Notes: generated by a model from the letters alone, not told the origin. A DNA stretch of 64,000 bases from Rhizorhabdus sp049889055 (GCF_049889055.1 NZ_JBLTWO010000014.1:1-64000), one strand, 5' to 3'. Positions 8,470-16,801 are shown, counted from the first letter of the stretch. Numbers and translations: made by a program.

Positions 8470-9602
8470 TGGCCAAGGCCACCGCCCCATTGCCGGTCGA
8501 TCATCCCGGCACCTTCATCGAGGAGGAGCTTGACGCTCGAGGGTGGGCGCAGGCTGATCTCGCATACATTCTCGGGATGGATGGCAGCCAGCTGAATAAG
8601 CTGATCAAGGGTGCGACTTCAATCACGCCGGACACGGCGGTCGCGCTCGGCGATGCTTTCGACATGCCTGCGGACTTCTTCATGAACCTGCAGAAGATGT
8701 ACGACCTTCAAAAGGCAAAAAAGGCCGACCCCGGGGTGAAGACCCGAGCGACATGGCTGTCGGTATTCCCTCTGCGGGAAATGATTAAGCGTGGCTGGAT
8801 CGAGGACGCTGAACCAGACCTGCTTGATCTTCAGATGATGCGCTTCTTCGACAAAAACCGTATTCAGGATATTCCTTTTGTCAGCGATGCGCCGCTGCTC
8901 GCGCACGCGGCGCGGAAGCGTGACTATGAGGGCACCACGGAAATCCAGTACGTTTGGCTCAATCGAGTTCGTAAGATGGCGGAGCAGATGGAGTGCCCGC
9001 CGTATTCCGAGGATGAACTGCGAAAGAGCCTGCCCTCCATAAAGGAGCATCTGCTCTTGAAGGAGGATCTGGTCCACATTCCGGAGATTTTGCACCGGTG
9101 CGGCGTACGCTTCGTGCTGGTTGAGCATCTCCCCGGCTCAAAGATTGACGGTGTTTGTGTTTGGTTGGGCGGTCAGCCCGTCATCGGAATGACACTGCGT
9201 CTCGACCGGATCGACAACTTTGCGTTCGTGCTGCGCCACGAAATTGAGCATGTGCTCAACGGTGACGGCAAGGAATACTCGTTTGCTCCTGTCGATAGCG
9301 ATATCGGCAAGGATGCCGAACTAGAATGCGAGCGAGTTGCCAATGAGGCGGCGGCAACGTTCTGTGTGCCCGCCACCCAACTGCACTCCTTCATCGCCCG
9401 AAAGAGCCCCTTCATTTCTCGTGAGGACGTGGTGCAGTTTGCCGCTCGTATGGAGGTGCATCCCGGCATCGTTGTCGGGCAAATCCAAAACCACACGAAG
9501 AAATGGAATTGGCTTCGCGAGTATCAGATCGGGGTTCGCGACCATCTGATGGATTGGAAGCACAAGGACGGCTGGGGCCATTTCTCCCCAACCGGCCTTT
9601 AG
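8469..9602 (+). CDS. higA: HigA antitoxin fused to ImmA/IrrE-type metalloprotease
   Basis: A 377-residue two-domain protein. Residues 10-75 are a HigA-type HTH (HPGTFIEEELDARGWAQADL, then MDGSQLNKLIKGATSITPDTA). Residues about 200-310 are an ImmA/IrrE zinc peptidase: HEIEH at 257-261 supplies two His ligands and the catalytic Glu, and ELECERVANEAAATF at 285-298 supplies the downstream Glu. In phage and Deinococcus such domains cleave or inactivate HTH repressors. The fusion suggests an antitoxin that may control its own stability or cleave a partner. No Shine-Dalgarno is evident; translation is coupled to higB. Confidence 0.85.
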   Translation: MAKATAPLPVDHPGTFIEEELDARGWAQADLAYILGMDGSQLNKLIKGATSITPDTAVALGDAFDMPADFFMNLQKMYDLQKAKKADPGVKTRATWLSVFPLREMIKRGWIEDAEPDLLDLQMMRFFDKNRIQDIPFVSDAPLLAHAARKRDYEGTTEIQYVWLNRVRKMAEQMECPPYSEDELRKSLPSIKEHLLLKEDLVHIPEILHRCGVRFVLVEHLPGSKIDGVCVWLGGQPVIGMTLRLDRIDNFAFVLRHEIEHVLNGDGKEYSFAPVDSDIGKDAELECERVANEAAATFCVPATQLHSFIARKSPFISREDVVQFAARMEVHPGIVVGQIQNHTKKWNWLREYQIGVRDHLMDWKHKDGWGHFSPTGL

Positions 9603-9611
9603 GAGTTTGTG

Positions 9612-10112
9612 ATGGCCGATTACAACGAACAGCTACTCCGTCACTGGGATCAGTGGGAGGAAGAGACTGGTCAGGATTCGGGTGATCCTAACGACTTCAT
9701 TGATTGGGCTATGGCACATGGGAAGCTTGGGTTGCGCCCTCAGGACGTCCGCCAGATACTTCGCAAGCAGGTCACCCAAGCGCTGCGCCAAGCGAAACGC
9801 TACGATGAAGAAGGCAGCTTCACTTACCGCGCGAAGCAGTGCGTCACGTTGTTCAATGCCAACGGCGTTGGGGTGAAACACTACTTCGACATCGACCACG
9901 GAGGAACGCCGACGAAGCGGCAAATGTCGATACGGCAACGTCGAGAAGCAATCGCACACGATGTTTATCGTGCCGTCTGCGACGTCGAGCGGATGAATAA
10001 GAACTTTCCGTCCGATCTCCAGCTAGCGTTCCACCTTGAATTTCAAGACGACGTGGCCGAGCATCGGGCGGCTGAACAGGCTGAGCGCTATAAGGGCGAG
10101 GAAGCCGCTTAG
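9612..10112 (+). CDS. Unknown protein of the mobile element
   Basis: A 166-residue hydrophilic protein that I do not recognise (MADYNEQLLRHWDQWEEETG). It is acidic at both ends with a basic middle (KQVTQALRQAKRYDEEG, then KRQMSIRQRREAIAHDVYRA). No membrane segment or Cys cluster is present beyond two scattered Cys. The ATG at 9612 has AGGAG six bases upstream, and the gap to the protease fusion is 9 nt, so it is probably the third gene of the hig operon. A role as partner or substrate of the protease is a guess from position. Its TAG overlaps the TAA of the opposing gene. Confidence 0.7.
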   Translation: MADYNEQLLRHWDQWEEETGQDSGDPNDFIDWAMAHGKLGLRPQDVRQILRKQVTQALRQAKRYDEEGSFTYRAKQCVTLFNANGVGVKHYFDIDHGGTPTKRQMSIRQRREAIAHDVYRAVCDVERMNKNFPSDLQLAFHLEFQDDVAEHRAAEQAERYKGEEAA

Positions 10113-10333
10113 GCTTTCCTCCAACGAGCGTTTGCTGCGTTACTGGCGATTTCCGTCCGCTGAGCAGGAGTAAGAGCCTTTGCCCGAGCCGGGCCACCTT
10201 TGCTCCCCGCCTTGCTAGCGCGCCTCTCGAACGTAGTCTGCTCGGGCTCGCTCGCCTCGCCAGTCGCAATATCCGTAATTAGCTTCGCGAGCTGGTTGGG
10301 ATCACGCGGGCGCTTGCGTGTCTTGGCGGTCAT
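10109..10333 (-). CDS. Small basic protein, unknown
   Basis: A 74-residue, strongly basic protein (MTAKTRKRPRDPNQLAKLITDIATG) ending in a Gly/Ala/Lys-rich module: KAGSKGGPARAKALTPAQR then NAANARWRKA. That module recurs in many short hypothetical proteins of plasmids and islands and may bind nucleic acid. It starts on the ATGA that ends the upstream 59-residue gene and overlaps the convergent gene by 4 nt. No function is assigned. Confidence 0.65.
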   Translation of the reverse strand: MTAKTRKRPRDPNQLAKLITDIATGEASEPEQTTFERRASKAGSKGGPARAKALTPAQRTEIASNAANARWRKA

Positions 10334-10509
10334 CCTCGACGCCAGTCACCTTTACCATTGTCGCGCATTTCAGCATGTGCGCGCTCGGTCGCTTCCTCTT
10401 CGGTCATGCCCTCTTCCAAATAGCGAGCCACAAGTGCCGCTTTGCGCTCAAGGGCCTTTTCGGTACGCCGGTGAAGCGGCGCGTTCGTTCCGGGTGATCT
10501 AACTGTCAT
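10330..10509 (-). CDS. 59-residue unknown protein
   Basis: A short frame reading MTVRSPGTNAPLHRRTEKAL and on to NGKGDWRRG, with a charged amphipathic middle (RKAALVARYLEEGMTEEEAT). The ATG at 10509 follows an inverted repeat, and the stop overlaps the next gene as ATGA, which supports translation as the first gene of a two-gene minus-strand operon. It may be a small antitoxin-like or DNA-binding partner of the basic 74-residue protein; this is inference only. Confidence 0.6.
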   Translation of the reverse strand: MTVRSPGTNAPLHRRTEKALERKAALVARYLEEGMTEEEATERAHAEMRDNGKGDWRRG

Positions 10510-10526
10510 GCGCTCTATATAGCGCT

Positions 10527-10546
10527 CTCTGCGCTATTTTGCAGAG
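10527..10546. promoter_or_regulatory. Inverted repeat upstream of the small two-gene operon
   Basis: CTCTGC and GCAGAG are separated by GCTATTTT. It lies 18 nt upstream of the ATG at 10509, next to a second palindromic stretch (GCGCTCTATATAGCGC at 10510-10525). This is a plausible operator or promoter for the minus-strand pair and is within 5 nt of the right terminal repeat. Confidence 0.4.
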
Positions 10547-10550
10547 CTGA

Positions 10551-10570
10551 TTTCAAACTGACCCACTACC
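10551..10570 (-). repeat. Right terminal inverted repeat
   Basis: Exact reverse complement of 7033-7052. Read on the minus strand it encodes the last residues and TGA stop of the tetR frame. Confidence 0.9.
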
Positions 10571-11227
10571 CCGCTTTCCGCTCGGCTCAGCGCGGCGCGG
10601 CGCGAGCCCCGTGGTCAGTATATCGACCATCTGCGTCGCGATGTCCCCCGCGCTCATCGGTCCGCCGGGCGCATGCCAGCGCGCCGGCCAGTTGAGCGCG
10701 CCCGCGAGCGTGAAGGCCAGCAGCTTGGGATCGCTCGCGGCGATCGAGCCGTCGGCCATGCCCTCCTCGATGAACGAGCGCAGCGCAGCGTCGATGCCAC
10801 GCTTCTGGTCGCGCATCACCTGCGCGCCTTCGGCTGACAGCGGCTCGACGCCTGTCCGGATCACGCAGCGGCCGAAATCGTCCATGTTGATGCAGGCATA
10901 GGCGCGCAGGAAATGGCGGAGCCGGTCGAGCCCATTGCCGGGCAGCGCCCGCGCCGCGTCGATCGCCTCGCGGAACTGTTCGATGCCCAGACGGATGCAT
11001 TCGAGCAGCACCCGCTCCTTGTTGCCGAGATAATGGTAGATGGTCGGCTTGGACACACCGAGGCTGGCCGCAACATCCTCGAGCAGGGTCGCGTGGAAGC
11101 CGCGCTCGTTGAACATCCGCACCGCCGCGACGAGCAGCGCCAGCCGCTTGGCCGACCGTTCCTCTTCCCGCTGCTCGCGCGTTCTGAACGGGGACGCAGG
11201 CGCGTCGCGCTGATCGGCTATCTTCAT
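10553..11227 (-). CDS. TetR/AcrR family repressor of the acyl-CoA operon
   Basis: A 224-residue regulator with an N-terminal HTH: FNERGFHATLLEDVAASLG then VSKPTIYHYLGNKERVLLE, and an effector domain behind. It is divergent from the acyl-CoA dehydrogenase with a TATAC-N6-GTATA palindrome between them, so it most likely represses that operon and responds to an acyl-CoA. The last residues (GSGSV) and the stop are encoded by the terminal repeat of the mobile element, so the native C terminus was replaced. The core and dimerisation helices look complete. Start ATG at 11227 (MKIADQRDAP); the frame upstream to 11368 crosses the operator. Confidence 0.87.
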   Translation of the reverse strand: MKIADQRDAPASPFRTREQREEERSAKRLALLVAAVRMFNERGFHATLLEDVAASLGVSKPTIYHYLGNKERVLLECIRLGIEQFREAIDAARALPGNGLDRLRHFLRAYACINMDDFGRCVIRTGVEPLSAEGAQVMRDQKRGIDAALRSFIEEGMADGSIAASDPKLLAFTLAGALNWPARWHAPGGPMSAGDIATQMVDILTTGLAPRRAEPSGKRGSGSV

Positions 11228-11265
11228 TCTGCGTCCGAGTTGACACAAAACCTGCCAGCAATCAA

Positions 11266-11281
11266 TATACCTGTGAGTATA
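11266..11281. promoter_or_regulatory. Probable TetR operator
   Basis: TATAC-CTGTGA-GTATA, a palindrome 20 nt before the acyl-CoA dehydrogenase ATG and 39 nt before the tetR start. Its position suits control of both divergent genes. Confidence 0.55.
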
Positions 11282-11300
11282 GAATTTTCCGAGGGGTTTC

Positions 11301-12428
11301 ATGATTCTCAACGAGACGCAGCTTGCGATCCAGGAGGCAGTACGGAGCTTCGCGCAGGAACGGATCAAGCCGCACAGCGCCGCCTACGAAAGGGCAGGCG
11401 GCTATCCCGACGGCCTGTTCGAAGAGGTTGCGAGCCTGGGCCTGCTCGGCATGGTGGCCCCCGAAACCTATGGCGGCGCGGACGCCGATTATGTGTCCTA
11501 CGCCCTCTCACTGATCGAGCTGGCGGCAGCCGACGGCGCGCTGTCGACGGTCGTATCGATCCAGAACAGCCTGCTCGTCGGCGGACTGCTGGCGCAAGGC
11601 AGCGAGGCGCAGAAGCAGCGCTTCCTCCCCGACCTGATCGGCGGCCGCATGATCGGCGCCTTTGCGCTGACCGAGAGCGATGCGGGATCGGATGCCGCCG
11701 CGATCCGCACCCGCGCGCAGCGTGTCGACGGCGGCTGGCGGCTCAACGGCGCCAAGCAGTTCATCACCTCGGGCAAGATCGCGGGCCTGACGATGGTGTT
11801 CGCCGTCACCGATCCCGAAGCAGGTAAGAAGGGCATGTCCGCCTTCCTCGTGCCGACCGACCGGCCCGGCTATGTCGTCGACAAGGTCGAGCACAAGCTG
11901 GGCCAGGCAGCATCGGACACCTGTGCGATCCGCTTCGACGAGCTGTTCGTCGAGGACGAGTTGCTGTTCGGCGCCGAGGGGCGCGGCTACAATATCGCGC
12001 TCGCCAATCTGGAAGCGGGCCGCATCGGCATCGCCGCCCAATGCGTCGGCATGGCGCAGGCCGCGCTCGAAATCGCGGTCGGCTATGCCCGCGACCGGCG
12101 CAGCTTCGGCAAGCCGATCATCGAACATCAGGCGGTCGGCTTCCGCCTCGCCGATCTGGCAACCCGGCTGGAAGCATCGCGCCACCTCGTCCTCCACGCG
12201 GCGGCCTGCAAGGATGCCGGCAAACCCTGCCTGCAGGAAGCCTCGATGGCCAAGCTGTTCGCCTCGGAAGCTGCCGAAGCGATCGTCTCGGGTGCCATCC
12301 AGACGCTCGGCGGCTATGGCTATCTCGAGGAATATGGCCTCGCCAAAATCTACCGCGACGTTCGCGTCTGCCAGATCTACGAAGGCACGTCCGATATCCA
12401 GCGCATGGTGATCGCCCGCGGCCTTTGA
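11301..12428 (+). CDS. Acyl-CoA dehydrogenase
   Basis: A 375-residue FAD flavoenzyme that introduces the alpha-beta double bond in an acyl-CoA. Visible family segments are GAFALTESDAGSDAAAIRT (flavin and substrate contact), SFGKPIIEHQAVGFRLAD, the Gly-rich QTLGGYGYLEEYGLAKIYRD, and YEGTSDIQRMVIARGL, which holds the catalytic Glu of short/branched-chain types. Length is typical. GAGGGG precedes the ATG. It is the first gene of a four-gene operon with thiolase, SDR and hydratase, forming nearly a full beta-oxidation-like set for a short or branched acyl-CoA. Confidence 0.92.
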   Translation: MILNETQLAIQEAVRSFAQERIKPHSAAYERAGGYPDGLFEEVASLGLLGMVAPETYGGADADYVSYALSLIELAAADGALSTVVSIQNSLLVGGLLAQGSEAQKQRFLPDLIGGRMIGAFALTESDAGSDAAAIRTRAQRVDGGWRLNGAKQFITSGKIAGLTMVFAVTDPEAGKKGMSAFLVPTDRPGYVVDKVEHKLGQAASDTCAIRFDELFVEDELLFGAEGRGYNIALANLEAGRIGIAAQCVGMAQAALEIAVGYARDRRSFGKPIIEHQAVGFRLADLATRLEASRHLVLHAAACKDAGKPCLQEASMAKLFASEAAEAIVSGAIQTLGGYGYLEEYGLAKIYRDVRVCQIYEGTSDIQRMVIARGL

Positions 12429-12469
12429 TCCCGACTTACCTCTTCTTCTTTTCGCATGAGGATAGCAGC

Positions 12470-13654
12470 ATGAGCACCGATCCCGTCGTCATCGCCTCCT
12501 ACGCCCGCACGCCCATGGGCGGCTTCCAGGGCGCGCTTTCGGGCGCGTCCGCCACCGAACTCGGCGCCGCCGCCGTCAAGGCCGCGATCGAGCGCGCCGG
12601 CATCGAAGGCGAGCAGGTCGAGCAGATCTTCATGGGCTGCGTGCTCCCGGCCGGGCTCGGCCAGGCCCCGGCCCGCCAGGCGGCGCTCGGCGCCGGCCTG
12701 CCCAAGAATGTCGAGGCGACCACGGTCAACAAGATGTGCGGGTCGGGCATGCAGGCCGCGATCATGGCGCATGACGCCCTCGCCGCCGGCAGCGCCGACG
12801 TCATCGTCGCGGGCGGCATGGAGAGCATGACCAACGCCCCCTATCTGCTCGCGAAGCATCGCGGCGGCGCGCGCATCGGCCATGACGTGATCAAGGACTC
12901 GATGTATCTCGACGGCCTCGAAGACGCTTATACGCCGGGCAAGCTGATGGGCGCCTTCGCCGAGGATTCGGCGCGCAACTACCAGTTCACGCGCGAGGCG
13001 CAGGACGATTATGCGATCCGCTCGCTGAGCCGCGCTAACGAAGCGATCACCAGTGGTGCGTTCGAGCGCGAGATCGTGCCGGTGACGCTGCAGACGCGCA
13101 GCGGGCCGGTGACCGTGGCGACCGACGAACAGCCGGGCAAAGCGCGTCCGGAGAAGATCCCGACGCTCAAGCCCGCCTTCGCCAAGGACGGCACCATCAC
13201 CGCGGCCAACAGCTCGTCCATCTCGGACGGCGCGGCGGCACTGGTGATGACGCGGCAGAGCGTCGCGAATAAGCTCGGCCTGCCGGTCGTCGCCCGCGTC
13301 GCGTCGCACGCGGCGCATGCGCATGAACCGGGCCTGTTCACCACCGCCCCCGTCCCCGCGATCGAGAAGGCGTTGAAGAAGGCCGGCTGGACAGTCGACG
13401 ATGTCGATCTGTTCGAGGTCAACGAAGCCTTTGCGGTCGTCGCGATGATCGCCGCGAAGGACCTGCAGATCCCGGCCGACAAGCTCAACGTCAACGGCGG
13501 GGCCTGCGCGCTCGGCCACCCGATCGGTGCGAGCGGCGCGCGCGTGATCGCGACCCTGCTCGGCGCGCTCCAGAATCGCGGCCTGAAGCGCGGCGTCGCC
13601 AGCCTCTGCATCGGCGGCGGCGAAGCCACCGCGATGGCGGTCGAGCTGGTCTGA
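12470..13654 (+). CDS. Acetyl-CoA C-acyltransferase (thiolase)
   Basis: A 394-residue thiolase that cleaves 3-ketoacyl-CoA or condenses acyl-CoAs. The nucleophilic Cys is in NKMCGSGMQA near residue 88; the His is in NVNGGACALGHPIGASGAR; the second Cys is in LCIGGGEATAMA at the C terminus. The ATG at 12470 (MSTDPVVIASYARTP) is chosen because thiolase homology begins there; the frame open from 12041 is antisense-free noise over the dehydrogenase gene. The gap after the dehydrogenase is 41 nt, so it is the second gene of the operon. Confidence 0.92.
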   Translation: MSTDPVVIASYARTPMGGFQGALSGASATELGAAAVKAAIERAGIEGEQVEQIFMGCVLPAGLGQAPARQAALGAGLPKNVEATTVNKMCGSGMQAAIMAHDALAAGSADVIVAGGMESMTNAPYLLAKHRGGARIGHDVIKDSMYLDGLEDAYTPGKLMGAFAEDSARNYQFTREAQDDYAIRSLSRANEAITSGAFEREIVPVTLQTRSGPVTVATDEQPGKARPEKIPTLKPAFAKDGTITAANSSSISDGAAALVMTRQSVANKLGLPVVARVASHAAHAHEPGLFTTAPVPAIEKALKKAGWTVDDVDLFEVNEAFAVVAMIAAKDLQIPADKLNVNGGACALGHPIGASGARVIATLLGALQNRGLKRGVASLCIGGGEATAMAVELV

Positions 13655-13721
13655 TACGGCGCTGGATATTCGGCGGGCGCCCCTCTAGGGCTGGCTCGCC
13701 CAGGACAAGGGGATGATGTAA

Positions 13722-14483
13722 ATGAACCTTAAGGACGTTGCCGCGATCGTCACGGGAGGGGCTTCCGGCCTCGGTGGCGAAACCGCGAAGATGCTGGCCG
13801 CCAATGGCGCCAGAGTGACGATCTTCGATCTCAATGCCGAAGCCGGCGCAGCCGCCGCCGCTGAGATTGGCGGCCATTTCGTGTCGGTCAACGTGGCCGA
13901 CGATGCAAGCGTCGCCGCCGGCATCGCCGAGGCCGAAGCGAAGCACGGCGTCGCCCGCGTGCTGGTCAATTGCGCCGGCATCGCGCCGCCTGCGCGGGTC
14001 GTCGCCAAGGACGGCAGCCCGCACGACCTCGACCTCTACCGCAAGGTCATCGAGATCAACCTGATCGGCACCTTCAACACGCTGTCGAAATTCGCCGCCC
14101 GCGCGCTCACGGTCGAGCCGGTCGGCGAGGAGCGCGGCGTGATCATCAACACAGCGTCGGTCGCCGCCTTCGACGGTCAGGTCGGCCAGGCTGCCTATGC
14201 CTCCTCCAAAGCGGGCGTCGCCGGGCTCACCCTGTGCGCCGCACGCGACCTCGCCCAGCACAAGATCCGGGTGATGACGATCGCGCCGGGCATCTTCATG
14301 ACCCCGATGATGAAGGGCCTGCCGCAGGCCGCGCAGGACTCGCTCGGCCAGCAGGTGCCGCATCCGAGCCGCCTGGGCGACCCCAGCGAATATGCGATGC
14401 TGGCGGAGAGCATCATCAAGAACCCGATGCTGAACGGCGAGACGATCCGCCTCGACGGCGCGATCCGGATGGCGCCGCGATGA
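13722..14483 (+). CDS. Short-chain dehydrogenase, 3-hydroxyacyl-CoA type
   Basis: A 253-residue SDR of the type-10 17-beta-HSD group, which oxidises 3-hydroxyacyl-CoA or 3-hydroxy-2-methylbutyryl-CoA with NAD. The cofactor loop is TGGASGLGG, with NCAG, a catalytic Ser in INTASVAAFDG and YASSK. The Asp in FDLNAEAG after the second strand indicates NAD rather than NADP. It overlaps the following gene as ATGA. Together with the dehydrogenase, thiolase and hydratase this suggests isoleucine-type or other branched short acyl-CoA degradation. Confidence 0.88.
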   Translation: MNLKDVAAIVTGGASGLGGETAKMLAANGARVTIFDLNAEAGAAAAAEIGGHFVSVNVADDASVAAGIAEAEAKHGVARVLVNCAGIAPPARVVAKDGSPHDLDLYRKVIEINLIGTFNTLSKFAARALTVEPVGEERGVIINTASVAAFDGQVGQAAYASSKAGVAGLTLCAARDLAQHKIRVMTIAPGIFMTPMMKGLPQAAQDSLGQQVPHPSRLGDPSEYAMLAESIIKNPMLNGETIRLDGAIRMAPR

Positions 14484-15268
14484 GTGCGCTGGTCCTGCTG
14501 GAGCGCGAAGGCTCCGTCGCCAAGGTCACGCTGAATCGCCCCGAGGCGGCCAATGCGCTCGACATGCCAGTTGCGCGCGCGCTGCTCGAGGTCGCAACCG
14601 AATGCGACAGCGACGACAGCATACGCTGCGTCACCATGACGGGTGCCGGCCGCATGTTCTGCGCGGGCGGCGATGTGTCGGCGATGGCGGCGGCGGGCGA
14701 CAAGGTCGGTGCGATGGTCGGCGACCTCGCCTCGACGCTACACCTCGCCATGTCGCGCTTCGCCCGCATGAACAAGCCGCTGGTCACGCTGGTCAACGGC
14801 CCCGCCGCCGGTGCCGGCTATGGCATGGCGCTGAGCGGCGACGTGGTCCTCGCCGGCCGCGCGGCGGTGTTCAACGCGGCCTATGGCATGCTCGGCGTAT
14901 CGCCCGACGGCGGTCTGACCTGGCTGCTTCCGCGCCTGGTCGGTCTGCGCAAGGCGCAGGAGATCATCCTCACCAACCGCAAGGTGACCGCCGAGGAAGC
15001 CGAGGCGCTTGGTATGATCACACGCGTAGTCGACGACGAGGCGCTTGCCGCAGAAGGCGCAGCCGTCGCGGCGAAGCTCGCCAGCGGCGCGATCGGCGCG
15101 ATCGCCCGGTCGCGCGCGCTGCTGCTCAACGCCTATGACAATAGCTGGGAAACCCATCTGGAACTCGAAGCGCGCGGCATCGCCGGCGCGATCGCGGGGC
15201 CGGAAGGACGGGAAGGCGTCGCTGCCTTCCTCGGCAAGCGGAAGCCCGACTTCGCCAACGCGAAGTAA
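14480..15268 (+). CDS. Enoyl-CoA hydratase/isomerase family protein
   Basis: A 262-residue crotonase-fold protein. The oxyanion-hole segments are FCAGGDVSAM and NGPAAGAGYGMALSGDVV, followed by SPDGGLTWLLPRLVG. Members hydrate enoyl-CoA or shift the double bond. The Asp in SPDGG stands where many hydratases have Glu, so an isomerase or an altered specificity is possible. It is the last gene of the operon; a strong hairpin follows 18 nt after its stop. Confidence 0.88.
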   Translation: MSALVLLEREGSVAKVTLNRPEAANALDMPVARALLEVATECDSDDSIRCVTMTGAGRMFCAGGDVSAMAAAGDKVGAMVGDLASTLHLAMSRFARMNKPLVTLVNGPAAGAGYGMALSGDVVLAGRAAVFNAAYGMLGVSPDGGLTWLLPRLVGLRKAQEIILTNRKVTAEEAEALGMITRVVDDEALAAEGAAVAAKLASGAIGAIARSRALLLNAYDNSWETHLELEARGIAGAIAGPEGREGVAAFLGKRKPDFANAK

Positions 15269-15286
15269 AGGATCCGGACAAGCATT

Positions 15287-15320
15287 GAGGGGCCATCACG
15301 AGGATCTCGTGGTGGCCCTC
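15287..15320. terminator. Strong bidirectional hairpin terminator
   Basis: GAGGGGCCATCACGAG pairs with CTCGTGGTGGCCCTC with a 3-nt loop, one G-U pair and one bulged G. It lies between the convergent hydratase and histidine kinase genes; TGCTTTC follows on the plus strand. Confidence 0.75.
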
Positions 15321-15325
15321 TGCTT

Positions 15326-16801
15326 TCAGGTGGCGGCCGGTATCGGAAAGCGCAACTCGACTTCGGTCCACTCCTGCTCGCTGCTGCGGACGCTTATCAT
15401 GCCCCCGTGCAGGGTCATGAAGTGGCGCACGGTATAGAGACCGATCCCGGTGCCCTTGATCCCACGCGCGTTGCTGGCGCGGAAGTAATGATCGAAAATC
15501 CGTGGCAGGTCGTGCGCGGGAATGCCGATGCCCTCGTTGCGGACGCGGATCACGACATGGTTGCCGCGCACGACCGCCGCCACGTCGATGGGGCTGTCGG
15601 GATAGGAATATTTGACCGCATTCGACAGGATATTGTCTATACATTGTTCGGCGAGGATGCGGTCGAGCATCAGGAACGGCAGCGCCTCACGCTCCAGCCT
15701 GATCGTCCGGTCCCTGGCAAGCCCCTGCTGGGTCGCCACAGCCTGATCGATCAGCCGCCCGATATCCGTCGCCTCGGGCTGAAAGGCGATCTTGCCCTCT
15801 TCGACCAGCGAAGCCGCGAGCGTCTTCTCGATCGCCGCCAGCATCCGGGTCGTCGCCGACCGGATCGACTCGACCCGCTCGCTGACCGCCGGGCTGAGGC
15901 TGGTGCCGAGGCGGAGGAGCCGTCGCGTGGCCGCATCGATGATCGACAGCGGCGTACGAAACTCGTGCGTCGCCAGCGACAGGAACTGCCGCTGATTCTC
16001 GTTGATCACGCGCTCCTTGCTTAGGGCTTTTTCGAGCCGCGCCTCCAGCCGCATGGTGGCGGTCATGTCGAATTGCGCGGCGAGCAGCGCCGGACTTCCG
16101 GTCAGCGGATCGAGCACGCGGCGAAGCTGCACCGCATGGTGTCGCACGCCGCGCCCCGGCACGCGCAGCCGCGCCTCGGCGAACCCCGTCGTAAGCGCCC
16201 GCCGGCGCAGGGCAGTCGCCGCCTTGCTGTCGACGAACATCGCGAGGAACAGGTCCCCCTCCTCGTCATCGTCGAGCCCGACCTCATGGAGCCAGGCATG
16301 CGCAGCCGGATTGTTGACGATGCTCCGGCCATCCGGCTGGAACAACGACACCAGCATCGGCGTGTGGCGGATCACCTCCATCAGCCGGAGGTCGTTCATC
16401 TTGTCGGGCGCGATCGTCGCCGTCTGCGCTTCGACCAGCATCGCCACATGACCATTGTCGAGTCGAAATCCGCGCAGGCGGCAGGTCAGCGGCGTCGGTT
16501 GTCCGCTGGGATAGAGGGTCCAGGCATCCTCGACCATGCCATGGACGAGCAGATCATGCCGAACGACGCCCAAACGCTGCCGGACGCCGGGCGATTGGGG
16601 CTTGGCATCGCGTCGACGGAATTCGTCCATAGACGCCGCTCCCCAGAAGGTCAGCGCCGAATCATTGCCCCATATGAGCTCGAAGCTGTCGAGATCAAAC
16701 AGCCAGATCGGACTGGCAAGCTGACCGAGCACAACGGTGTAAGCCGTATCGAACAACGGCAGATCCTGCTCTTCCTTCCGTTGCTTAAGGGTTGTCCGCA
16801 A
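15326..16801 (-). CDS. Cytoplasmic PAS-type sensor histidine kinase
   Basis: A 491-residue kinase without membrane segments. Residues 1-250 hold two PAS-like sensor modules (PIWLFDLDSFELIWGNDSAL and MLVSLFQPDGRSIVNNPAA). The kinase core has the H box ATHEFRTPLSIID, N box CIDNILSNAVKYS, G1 NEGIGIPAHD and G2 KGTGIGLY. The start is a TTG at 16801 (LRQRK-like beginning), with AGGA just upstream; a GTG 22 codons inside is the alternative. It is divergent from a second kinase with an 84-nt AT-rich gap that must hold both promoters. Ligand unknown. Confidence 0.85.
   Translation of the reverse strand: MRTTLKQRKEEQDLPLFDTAYTVVLGQLASPIWLFDLDSFELIWGNDSALTFWGAASMDEFRRRDAKPQSPGVRQRLGVVRHDLLVHGMVEDAWTLYPSGQPTPLTCRLRGFRLDNGHVAMLVEAQTATIAPDKMNDLRLMEVIRHTPMLVSLFQPDGRSIVNNPAAHAWLHEVGLDDDEEGDLFLAMFVDSKAATALRRRALTTGFAEARLRVPGRGVRHHAVQLRRVLDPLTGSPALLAAQFDMTATMRLEARLEKALSKERVINENQRQFLSLATHEFRTPLSIIDAATRRLLRLGTSLSPAVSERVESIRSATTRMLAAIEKTLAASLVEEGKIAFQPEATDIGRLIDQAVATQQGLARDRTIRLEREALPFLMLDRILAEQCIDNILSNAVKYSYPDSPIDVAAVVRGNHVVIRVRNEGIGIPAHDLPRIFDHYFRASNARGIKGTGIGLYTVRHFMTLHGGMISVRSSEQEWTEVELRFPIPAAT

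Larger units (their letters stand above)
7033..10570. mobile_element. IS-type element with passenger genes
   Basis: A 3.5-kb element bounded by perfect 20-bp inverted repeats at 7033-7052 and 10551-10570 (left end GGTAGTGGGTCAGTTTGAAA). It carries one transposase, a tRNA-like sequence with terminator, a HigB/HigA-protease pair and three unknown small genes. The flanking octamers CCGCCGTC and CCGCTTTC match at 6 of 8 positions, so there is no exact target duplication. Its base composition is lower in GC than the chromosome either side. The right end lies inside the 3' end of a tetR gene. The transposase alone would need about 1 kb; the remaining 2.4 kb is passenger. Confidence 0.85.

Noticed and set aside
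7025..10578. 8-bp target duplication of the mobile element
   Set aside because: The flanks CCGCCGTC and CCGCTTTC match at only 6 of 8 positions, so I do not claim a duplication.
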